The translations under genes were made by a program, and so were the position numbers. Shown here in pieces: positions 31,553 to 38,519 of a DNA stretch of 43,508 bases (the first letter of the stretch is position 1; the number at the start of each line of letters is the position of its first letter). Under the pieces are notes generated by a model. It was not told where the DNA came from and did no database searches. It worked only from the letters and a program-made list of their open reading frames with translations. Origin of the DNA: Anaerolineales bacterium (GTDB lineage Bacteria > Chloroflexota > Anaerolineae > Anaerolineales > Villigracilaceae); assembly GCA_019187665.1 (NCBI GenBank), contig JABARH010000042.1:1-43508 (forward strand), written 5' to 3'.

Positions 31553-31581
31553 TTGAAGTCAGGCGCGTTTTGTTGTATAGT
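31553..31581 (+). promoter_or_regulatory. Sigma70-type promoter before the 31631 gene
   Basis: TTGAAG (31553-31558), a 17-bp spacer and TATAGT (31576-31581) lie 49 bp upstream of the ATG at 31631. The gene therefore has its own promoter, separate from the preceding lipoprotein. The rest of the gap (31424-31552) shows no feature I can support. Confidence 0.65.
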
Positions 31582-31630
31582 GATCTCAGCATTTTGCTGT
31601 ACGACCAGCGGCACTGCCAAAGGAGTCGCC

Positions 31631-32188
31631 ATGAAAACGAGCCCGAAGATAATTCTGCTTCTTGCCGGGGGATTGTTGATTGCTTCTGTCTGTGTCTTTG
31701 TCATTCCTCCGCTGATTCCCGACTTTGGCGCGAACGCCACCCCCACCCCAACGCCGCCTGCAACGAAGCCTCCTACCCCCACACTGCGCCCCAAAGTCAC
31801 GCCGATGCCCAGCCTGATCGTCCCAACCGATACGCCCACGCCGCTTCCGCCCGTCCCCTCGCCATTCGACATTGCCCTGTTGTTTACGAACGGATCTTGC
31901 GGCGCCGGCACACCTACCTGGTATTACACCTTCACCATAGAAGGCACGAGTCTCACCCAGGTTCAAACAGACGGGATCGGCGGCGCTGTCGTGGTTTCGC
32001 TGACTGGCGTATACGATCCGGTCAGCGGGGCATTCAGCACATCCGCAGATGTGGGCACAGGCGTAGAGGAACATAGCGGAGCGATCCGTTTTGATGGGAC
32101 CACCATCACCGTGACAGGAAGTTATGGATACACTCCAACCGGCGGCGTGACCTGCACTTTCACGTTTGAGGGAACGACAACCCCTTAG
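31631..32188 (+). CDS. Membrane-anchored protein with Pro/Thr stalk and beta domain
   Basis: The 185-residue product has an uncleaved-looking anchor (IILLLAGGLLIASVCVFVIP), a Pro/Thr stalk (TPTPTPPATKPPTPTLRP), and a C-terminal beta-rich domain (YYTFTIEGTSLTQVQTDG, then TTITVTGSYGYTPTGG). Cys in NGSCGAG and VTCTFTF may pair. No family was recognised. Start at 31631 with AAAGGAG 6 nt upstream. By chance or not, it is exactly as long as the neighbour at 30866, but the two are not similar. Confidence 0.7.
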   Translation: MKTSPKIILLLAGGLLIASVCVFVIPPLIPDFGANATPTPTPPATKPPTPTLRPKVTPMPSLIVPTDTPTPLPPVPSPFDIALLFTNGSCGAGTPTWYYTFTIEGTSLTQVQTDGIGGAVVVSLTGVYDPVSGAFSTSADVGTGVEEHSGAIRFDGTTITVTGSYGYTPTGGVTCTFTFEGTTTP

Positions 32189-32354
32189 AGAGTGTTTTGA
32201 AATTCTCATTTTGGACACGGATCGCGCGGATTTCACGGAGACAACCATTTAAAAATCCGCGTTTGAGCGTGTAATCCGTCAAGTTCGTGTACTTAAGAAA
32301 CCGGTAACCAGCGTGCTGGAGCGGCATTCGTTTGATGTTTATTCAACCCGGGCG
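32189..32354. other. Intergenic stretch before the right 142-bp repeat
   Basis: The first 100 bp hold GAGTGTTTTGAAATTCTC and CACGGATCGCGCGGATTTCA, resembling common Chloroflexota intergenic repeats, and the former resembles the terminal repeat at 33629. No gene or terminator is evident. Confidence 0.35.
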
Positions 32355-32496
32355 GTATGGTCTTTTCAAAGTCGCTTGAAAAACCGGCGGGTTTGGAACG
32401 CGAATGCCACAAATAGGCGAATTTCGCGAATTTTCTTGGGTTTATTCGCGTCATTCGCTGATTGGCGTAACTCGCGTTGAGGAATCTCCGACTTTG
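32355..32496. repeat. 142-bp inverted repeat, right copy
   Basis: Reverse complement of 30662-30803 with 3 differences. Together the two copies bound a 1835-bp segment that contains two exported proteins and no transposase. Confidence 0.92.
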
Positions 32497-32549
32497 GTAA
32501 AGCCATAACCCGGGCGGGAGCAATATTCCCGCCCATTTTCATTTTCGAC

Positions 32550-32555
32550 TAGAAT
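32550..32555 (+). promoter_or_regulatory. -10 box 6 nt before the GNAT start codon
   Basis: TAGAAT at 32550-32555 is followed by six bases and ATG at 32562. There is no ribosome binding site. It is one of several start sites with this spacing in the window. Confidence 0.5.
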
Positions 32556-32561
32556 AGGCGT

Positions 32562-33452
32562 ATGAGCATCACTTATCGTAGAGGCGTCATCGAAGATTCG
32601 CGCGCGGTGTTCGATGTATTCGTTGAATCCGTCACAGACCTGGGCGAGCACATGAACATCACGACCATCCCAGGCGGGCGCGACCCACAGGCGATGCAGT
32701 CGTTGTGGCTGAGGCGCAGAGCCATGTTTGAGTTTCTCGCCAGGGACGCGGCGCAATTCTGGCTGGCCGAGGAAGGTGGGAAAGTGATTGCGTACGCGCG
32801 CTCCATCGAACACGACGGCTTGCTGGAGTTGACCGAATTTTTCGTCTTGCCTGAACACCAATCGGCGGGTGTGGGGCGCGAACTGCTGGCGCGCGCCTTC
32901 CAGAGCCGCACCGCGCAACACCGCGTCATCATTGCCACCACCGACGGCCGCGCGCTGGCGCGCTACCTGAAAGCCGGGGTGTATGCGCGTTTCCCGATCA
33001 AATATTTCTCGCGTAAAGCCGAACGCGTGGAGGTGAAGACCGACCTGGCCTTCGAGCCGCTTGCGACCGATTACCATATGCCGGACCTGAACCGTATTGA
33101 CCGTGCGCTCATCGGTCACGCGCGGCCGGTCATGCATCGCTGGATGGTGACCGATCGCGAAGGCTTTGTATATCGCCGCAGGGGGGAAGTGATCGGCTAT
33201 GGGTATGCCAACGGGCCGTACGCCTTGATGAACGATGGCGACTTTCCTGCCGCGCTGGCTCACGCCGAAAGCCGCGCCGCCGAAAAGGAAAAGAATTTTG
33301 GCGTGGAGGTTCCGTTGGTCAATCGCAGGGCCATCCAATACTTGCTGGATCGCAAGTGCCAGATTGATGCGTTCCATACGCTGTTTATGAGCAGTGAACC
33401 GTTCGGCAGGTTCGAAAACTATCTGTGCTTCTCCCCGATTTTCTTCATGTAA
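32562..33452 (+). CDS. Double-GNAT acetyltransferase-like protein
   Basis: The 296-residue protein has a clear GNAT fold in the first half: WLAEEGGKVIAYARSIEHDG, then LTEFFVLPEHQSAGVGRELL with the acetyl-CoA pyrophosphate loop Q-x-A-G-V-G (about residues 104-109). The second half (YRRRGEVIGYGYANGPYALM) looks like a further, degenerate GNAT copy. Such double-GNAT proteins are known, but the acceptor is not predictable here. The gene is alone, just after the right 142-bp repeat, with a leaderless-type start. Confidence 0.8.
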   Translation: MSITYRRGVIEDSRAVFDVFVESVTDLGEHMNITTIPGGRDPQAMQSLWLRRRAMFEFLARDAAQFWLAEEGGKVIAYARSIEHDGLLELTEFFVLPEHQSAGVGRELLARAFQSRTAQHRVIIATTDGRALARYLKAGVYARFPIKYFSRKAERVEVKTDLAFEPLATDYHMPDLNRIDRALIGHARPVMHRWMVTDREGFVYRRRGEVIGYGYANGPYALMNDGDFPAALAHAESRAAEKEKNFGVEVPLVNRRAIQYLLDRKCQIDAFHTLFMSSEPFGRFENYLCFSPIFFM

Positions 33453-33628
33453 GATCGAGAAGAATCAGTACTTCACGAAAGCGCGTATTTGGCGGTCTCT
33501 ACCGCCAGGTTGCGATAGAGATCGCAACCTACGCAGGGTTTTCGTGATCTACTGAGAATCTCTCTACCGTATATTTGCACCGCTAAGCCCGCAAAGAACG
33601 CAAAGAAAACCTTTTTAACTTGGCGGCC
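33453..33628. other. Gene-free stretch with two adjacent hairpins
   Basis: Two perfect hairpins stand side by side: GGCGGT/ACCGCC (33491-33506) and AGGTTGCGAT/ATCGCAACCT (33507-33530). After them the words CCGCAAAGAACGCAAAGAAA (33590-33608) resemble another dispersed repeat. I see no coding sequence. Confidence 0.55.
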
Positions 33629-33757
33629 TTAAAGAGTGTTTTAAAACTGCTCGATTGTGTGCATAAGCGGCGTTCTCTAACGTTGCTGGGGGATGCGCAA
33701 GAGAGCGCATCCTGCGCGCACTCAACCACATGCAGAGACTTTTAAAACTCTTTCTTA
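33629..33757. mobile_element. MITE-like element with imperfect terminal inverted repeats
   Basis: The ends read TTAAAGAGTGTTTTAAAAC (33629 on) and, on the other strand, AAAGAGTTTTAAAAGTCTC (from 33753). They flank about 130 bp containing a perfect hairpin (GGATGCGC 33691-33698 with 33705-33712). There is no room for a transposase, so if mobile it would move in trans. The region from here to 33887 holds no gene. Confidence 0.4.
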
Positions 33758-33887
33758 GCGTGCTTTGCGGTAAAAATCTTTCATGTACGATAGAGAAGAA
33801 AGAATTCAAACACGAAGCGCGCGAAGGAACTCATGGGGCAAGGCCCCAGGTCTTTGCCTTTTTCCTCTTCGCCTCTGCATTTTCCTG

Positions 33888-35075
33888 TTACGCCGCGCAC
33901 GTGAACAGCGCGATCTCCATCTCCTGCGGGGTCAACCCGCCGTGATGACCGTAATATCTCTGTTCAAATTTATCCTTGACATACCACCACGTCGCTTCGT
34001 AGCGCTTTGATAGAATCACCAGGTTGCCTACGCGGCCGCGAAACTCGGGGGAGAGGGTCGGACCGAAATAGCCTTCCTTGATCAAGTCGCTGACCTGGAC
34101 CACCTCCGCCCGCCCTTCGAGACGACGGGCGAGGAAGTCCTGCGCCTCGTCGAGCAGATCGTCCTTGACGTAGAGGAACATGTCGCGCGCCGAACCGGCC
34201 GGGACGATCAACTCGCCGCCGCGATTCGTTTTAAGAAAACGCTCGACGCCCGCACAACGCGCGTCGGTGTTGAGAAAAGTCGTGGCGCGCGGATCCACCT
34301 CGCAGGCGCCGTGATCGGCCGTCATCAAAAACAGGATGCGTTTGCCCTGTGGAAAAATCCGCGTGAAGTAATGTTCCATGATGAGCAGGAAGGTCTCGAT
34401 CTCGGCTTCGACCTGCGGCGCGTTGGGACCGTACTCGTGACAGAGACCGTCTATCTTGTCGAAGTAGAGATTGACGTAGGTCGGTTTGGTCTGCCTTTCG
34501 AGCAACAATCGCAGATTGATCAGCGCCTCTGAAAGGGTCTTGAATGAATTTAAGGTTGCGCCTTTCATGACGATATTGGAGTACGTGGAGGGCGTGTAAT
34601 CGCGGATGCCGAAGACATGCGATTCGACTCCGTCGTTGCGTAATTGGTTGTAGAGGGTCTGCTTCGGGTAGAGTTTCTTCGCGTCAATGTGACCTTTGAG
34701 CGTGTCGCGCGCTTTATCGCCTGCAAAGGAGAACAACAGCGGCGTGATGACGCGGTCGAGCTGCGGCTCGTAGTAGAACCATTCATACACGCCGCTCTCG
34801 CCGACGGGCAGGCCGGTGTGGATGGTGGTCACGTGCGCGGCGGTGGTGGACGGAAATTGCGAGGTCAGCTTTTCCAGCGTCCCGTCGCGCGCGAGCCGTT
34901 TGATGAAGGGCGCCTCCTGGAAGCGTTCGACGAAGCGCCAGCCGAATCCGTCCACGAGGCAGAAGACGACCGCGTCGTATTGTCCCGACGCGAGATGGGC
35001 GCGGATGCGCGCTGGAATCCCGGCGAAGCCGCCGGAGTCATAGCGCGGTTGGATGAAATGGTCGCTGAGCGGCAT
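33888..35075 (-). CDS. Alkaline-phosphatase-superfamily phosphodiesterase (NPP-like)
   Basis: The 395-residue protein has the nucleotide pyrophosphatase/phosphodiesterase metal sites: Asp42 in CLVDGFGW, the nucleophile region FPSTTAAHVTTIHTG (Thr77 or Thr78), YFDKIDGLCHEYGP, FLMTADHG and GHHGGLTPQEMEIALF. These enzymes cleave phosphate esters with two zinc ions. No signal peptide is visible. The start at 35075 has a GGAGA site 8 nt upstream. The substrate is not evident; it precedes nothing else in an operon that I can see. Confidence 0.88.
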   Translation of the reverse strand: MPLSDHFIQPRYDSGGFAGIPARIRAHLASGQYDAVVFCLVDGFGWRFVERFQEAPFIKRLARDGTLEKLTSQFPSTTAAHVTTIHTGLPVGESGVYEWFYYEPQLDRVITPLLFSFAGDKARDTLKGHIDAKKLYPKQTLYNQLRNDGVESHVFGIRDYTPSTYSNIVMKGATLNSFKTLSEALINLRLLLERQTKPTYVNLYFDKIDGLCHEYGPNAPQVEAEIETFLLIMEHYFTRIFPQGKRILFLMTADHGACEVDPRATTFLNTDARCAGVERFLKTNRGGELIVPAGSARDMFLYVKDDLLDEAQDFLARRLEGRAEVVQVSDLIKEGYFGPTLSPEFRGRVGNLVILSKRYEATWWYVKDKFEQRYYGHHGGLTPQEMEIALFTCAA

Positions 35076-35176
35076 GGGTGGTTTCTCCAGGGAAAACAGA
35101 CAGGAGGTACGCAGGCACGCAAGGAAGCATATACCTCGTCACCCGTAACGCGTATCTCCAGGCTTACATTTTTCGA

Positions 35177-36463
35177 TCACATATTCATCATTATCTTCGC
35201 CGCGCGTCTCCCGATCTCCACCGCAAAGTTGGTGCCGCGATCCCACGGGTAGACCTGGCTCATCGAAGCGAGGTACAGCCCCTGCACGGGTGTTTCGATT
35301 GCAGGAATGTTCTTCGAATGATTCAACAACGGAACCGGCTGGGCGTAATTGGTTTTGAAGACCCGGACCTTTTTCACCCAATCGCGCGTGAAGGCGGGAT
35401 TGATTTTTTTAAAGGCGGGCAAAAATTTTTCCAGCAACTGTTCGTCGCTCAGCGAAAAATATTCGTGACCCTGTTCGAGATAGTCGCCCGCATAGACGAT
35501 GCGGTCGCCGCCGAAATGTTCCGCCGGGACGAAATTTGTATGTTCCACCAGCGCTAAAAACGGAAAGCCCGCTTCCTTTGGCAGGCTGAACCAGTAATAG
35601 CCGTCCTTCGACAACTTCTCCTTGAGCGACAGCACCATCACCACCGCGCCCATGGATTTTAAGTCCAGCAGACCTTTCAGATAATTCTCCGGCAGGTCCG
35701 GGCACATCTTCGCCAGCAGATTCGGAGAGGTGGTGACGAGAACCTGATCGAACGCTTCCACCCCGCCCGCGTCAATCATCAACCCCCCGGCGGGATTCCG
35801 CTTGATGAAGCGCACCGCCGTCCCCAGGCGGATCTGGACTCCCATTGCGCGCAATCTCTCCGCGAACATGTCGGAAAATTTCTGGAAGCCGCCCTCGAAC
35901 GTCCCCAGCCGCGTCGAGCGCGCCTTGATGCGCGCCCACATCCACGCCATGTTGACGTCGCGATAGAACGGACCGAACTTGCCGATCAGCAACGGCTTCC
36001 ACATTTTTTCGTACACGTTTTTTCCCGCCCATTTCAGCATCCATTCGTCGGCGGTGAATTTTTCCAGCGCGCGCCAGTTATTCGTCAGGCGCAAAAAGAG
36101 TCCCACGAATCCGAAGCGGATCTTGTCGAGTCCGAATCCCAGTCCCGGAAAGCGAAGCGCGTTGAGGATCGAATCGAACGGATAGAATTTTCCCTCGTGG
36201 TACATCACCGTCAACGGACGTGGAAAAAGAACTTTGTCATCGAAACCCAGCTCGCGCATCAAGCCCAGCATCGAGGCGTCGCTTTGAAACCAGTGGTGAT
36301 AAAACTTTTCCACCGACCAGTCCCAATGCGGCTCTTTGAATCCGCCCGCCAATCCGCCCACATAATCGGCGGATTCAAAAATGGTCACGTCGTGCCCCGC
36401 GTGGCGCAGGTCGAATGCGGCGGCCATGCCGCCATAGCCCGCGCCGATGATCGCAATTTTCAT
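35177..36463 (-). CDS. FAD-dependent amine-oxidase/protoporphyrinogen-oxidase-like protein
   Basis: The 428-residue flavoprotein begins MKIAIIGAGYGGMAAAFDLR, the FAD Rossmann motif, followed by the ESADYVGGLAGGF second motif. It continues with CPDLPENYLKGLL and the C-terminal FAD site (GLYLASMSQVYPWDRGTNFA). This pattern is found in FAD oxidoreductases linked to polysaccharide or lipid pathways, sometimes labelled amine oxidase or UDP-galactopyranose mutase-like. The substrate cannot be assigned. A GGAGA site precedes the ATG. Its gene lies 101 bp before the phosphatase gene and may be co-transcribed with it. Confidence 0.82.
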   Translation of the reverse strand: MKIAIIGAGYGGMAAAFDLRHAGHDVTIFESADYVGGLAGGFKEPHWDWSVEKFYHHWFQSDASMLGLMRELGFDDKVLFPRPLTVMYHEGKFYPFDSILNALRFPGLGFGLDKIRFGFVGLFLRLTNNWRALEKFTADEWMLKWAGKNVYEKMWKPLLIGKFGPFYRDVNMAWMWARIKARSTRLGTFEGGFQKFSDMFAERLRAMGVQIRLGTAVRFIKRNPAGGLMIDAGGVEAFDQVLVTTSPNLLAKMCPDLPENYLKGLLDLKSMGAVVMVLSLKEKLSKDGYYWFSLPKEAGFPFLALVEHTNFVPAEHFGGDRIVYAGDYLEQGHEYFSLSDEQLLEKFLPAFKKINPAFTRDWVKKVRVFKTNYAQPVPLLNHSKNIPAIETPVQGLYLASMSQVYPWDRGTNFAVEIGRRAAKIMMNM

Positions 36464-36550
36464 GAAGTCTCCAAATGATGCGCCGCAGAGATCACAGAGT
36501 TCACACAGAAAATCTCCATGTTCTCCGCGCGCTCCGTGGTGAAATGAATT
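36464..36550. repeat. Short intergenic repeat
   Basis: The words CGCAGAGATCACAGAGTTCA and TGTTCTCCGCGCGCTCCGTG belong to a widespread type of genomic repeat in this group of bacteria, judged only by resemblance. The 87 bp separate the holB stop from the FAD gene start. No promoter was recognised. Confidence 0.3.
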
Positions 36551-37537
36551 TTATTTCGGCAGGTCCATCAACAACACTTCCGCGAGCAGCCGCGCGTTGA
36601 CGTTACGCTCCAGCCGCCTCAGCGCAGACTCGTGAGCGGTCACCACCTTGCGCGCCTGCGCCACACTCAAGCCGCCCGCCAGCGACTCGATCCATTCGGC
36701 GCGGTCCACATTCGAGAGCGGCGCATCGGATTTTGCCGCACGGATAAACACGTCTCGCCAGAGCGACAGCCAGAGCAAAAGCGACTCGCGCATCGCATCT
36801 TTTTCCTTGGCAAGTTTTTCGGCGTAGGAGAATTTGTCCACGCGCGAAGCGGACAAAAGTTTTTGCAGATCGTCCAGGCGCGCGGAGCGAAACTCCATCA
36901 GCGACTTGTCCGCGAGTAAACGATTCGCGTAGCCCGGCCTCCCGCCACTGAGGTGCGCGATGGTCTTTGCGAGACTGCCCTCTATGCCTCTGCCCTCTAA
37001 CTTTGTTTCCACCTCTCCGACCTTCAACGGTCTCAACCGCAAGACTTCACAGCGCGAGACGACCGTCGGCAAGAGCGACTCGGGGCTGTCCGCTGTTAAA
37101 AGAAGGATGGCATAAGCAGGCGCTTCTTCGAGGGTCTTGAGCAGGGCGTTCGAGGCGTTGTCATTGGCTTCTTGAAACCGCAGGAACAACGCGATGCGAT
37201 AACTGGATTGATACGGCTTGAGCGAGACCGTGCGTTTGATCTCGCGCACTTGGTCCACTTTTAAAATCCCGCCTTCGCTCTCGGCCTGGATCACCGCCAG
37301 GTCGGGATGTTGCATCGCGTCGATCTGTTTGCAGTTGCGGCACGCGCCGCAAAAATCTCCGGGCGCGGGAGGGTTCGAACAATTCAAGGCGCGCGCGAAC
37401 GCCAGAGCCAGAGAGCGGCGTCCCACCCCGGGCGGACCCGCAATGAGGTAGGCGTGACGCGTCTCGCCTGTGACAATGTGACGGCGGAGCATATCCACCG
37501 CCCATGCATGTCCAAGTAAATTCCAGTTATCAGTCAT
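36551..37537 (-). CDS. holB: DNA polymerase III delta' subunit
   Basis: The 328-residue protein is the clamp-loader delta' subunit. Landmarks are GHAWAVDMLRRHI, a Walker A region GPPGVGRRS (residues 34-42), a four-Cys zinc module (Cys53, 63, 66, 69), ASNALLKTLEEAP and the SRC motif in TVVSRCEVLRL. The Walker A lysine is replaced by Arg40, which fits delta', a non-hydrolysing stator subunit in many bacteria. The usual neighbour tmk is not present here; rsgA lies downstream. Confidence 0.92.
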   Translation of the reverse strand: MTDNWNLLGHAWAVDMLRRHIVTGETRHAYLIAGPPGVGRRSLALAFARALNCSNPPAPGDFCGACRNCKQIDAMQHPDLAVIQAESEGGILKVDQVREIKRTVSLKPYQSSYRIALFLRFQEANDNASNALLKTLEEAPAYAILLLTADSPESLLPTVVSRCEVLRLRPLKVGEVETKLEGRGIEGSLAKTIAHLSGGRPGYANRLLADKSLMEFRSARLDDLQKLLSASRVDKFSYAEKLAKEKDAMRESLLLWLSLWRDVFIRAAKSDAPLSNVDRAEWIESLAGGLSVAQARKVVTAHESALRRLERNVNARLLAEVLLMDLPK

Positions 37538-37582
37538 CAGTGTCGTTCAATCGTAAATGGTCAATCGTAAATCGTCAATCTT
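37538..37582. repeat. ATCGTAAAT and CAGTCATCAG-type short repeat
   Basis: The gap between rsgA and holB holds TTATCAGTCATCAGTG followed by TCAATCGTAAATGGTCAATC and a further GTAAATCGTCAATC. It thus contains members of both short-repeat vocabularies noted elsewhere (280-332 and 42174-42240), and it overlaps the end of rsgA. Confidence 0.5.
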
Positions 37583-38480
37583 GACCGGCTCTTAATCGCA
37601 AATATGATTCGTATCGTTCTGCATGAATCTTTCCCGCCTTGAGCGCGGCTTGCACCGCGCAACCCGGCTCGTGCGTGTGCGAACAGTCGCTGAACTGGCA
37701 GCCCGCCACCAGCGGCGCGATCTCGCGGAAGTAGGCGTCCATTTCTTCCGCTTCGGTGTCCCACAATGCGAGGCTTTTCCAGCCGGGCGTGTCTGCCACG
37801 TAGCCGCCGCCCTCGAGCGGAATCAACTGGCGCATGACTGTGGTGTGTTTGCCTTTGTTAATCGCTGCGCTCACTTCGCGCACATGCAAGCCGAGTCCCG
37901 GCTGGATCACATTCAACAACGACGATTTTCCCACGCCGCTGGGTCCCGCCAGCGCGCTGATTTTTCCGCTCAACACCGCGCGGAGTTCCTCCACTCCCGC
38001 GCCGCTGTGGGTTGACGCGTAGAGCACGCGATAGCCGATGGCCTCGTACATGCCAAATATTTTTTTCGGATTCTCGACCAAATCAATTTTATTGGCGACG
38101 ATGACGACAGGCACGCGTTGCTTTTCCGCGACGACAAGGAAACGATCCAACATACGCAATTTTGGATGCGGATGTGCGCAGGCAAAGACGAACACTGCCT
38201 GATCGGGATTCGCCAGCAGGATTTGTTGATACACGCCGCGCGGTCTCGGGTCCAGCCGGACGATGGAGCGGATTCTCGGCTCGACATCTTCGATCACCCC
38301 GGAGCCATCCGGCAAAACGGTCAGGCGGACTCGGTCGCCGACCGCGACGAGGTCGCCCGCGCGGGGTCCGTGTTTGAGGCGTCCGCGTAACTGGCAAACG
38401 ACCGCGCCCGCCCCGGTCTCTGCGGTGAAGAAACCGGATTGGGCGCGGACGATCAGGCCGGGGATGACAGTATTAATCAT
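37575..38480 (-). CDS. rsgA: Ribosome small-subunit GTPase RsgA
   Basis: The 301-residue protein is a circularly permuted GTPase that assists late 30S ribosome maturation. An OB-fold occupies about residues 10-75. The G4 motif NKID is at 130-133, before the P-loop GPSGVGKSS at 179-187 and G3 DTPG at 230-233. The C-terminal zinc domain has Cys261, Cys266, His268 and Cys274 (CQFSDCSHTHEPGC). Length and motif order are normal for the family. A TAATAT box lies 15 nt before the ATG but lacks a -35 partner. Confidence 0.95.
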   Translation of the reverse strand: MINTVIPGLIVRAQSGFFTAETGAGAVVCQLRGRLKHGPRAGDLVAVGDRVRLTVLPDGSGVIEDVEPRIRSIVRLDPRPRGVYQQILLANPDQAVFVFACAHPHPKLRMLDRFLVVAEKQRVPVVIVANKIDLVENPKKIFGMYEAIGYRVLYASTHSGAGVEELRAVLSGKISALAGPSGVGKSSLLNVIQPGLGLHVREVSAAINKGKHTTVMRQLIPLEGGGYVADTPGWKSLALWDTEAEEMDAYFREIAPLVAGCQFSDCSHTHEPGCAVQAALKAGKIHAERYESYLRLRAGQD

Positions 38481-38519
38481 ATTGAGTAGAGCGGGATATT
38501 ATCCGACTCTACGACCAAT

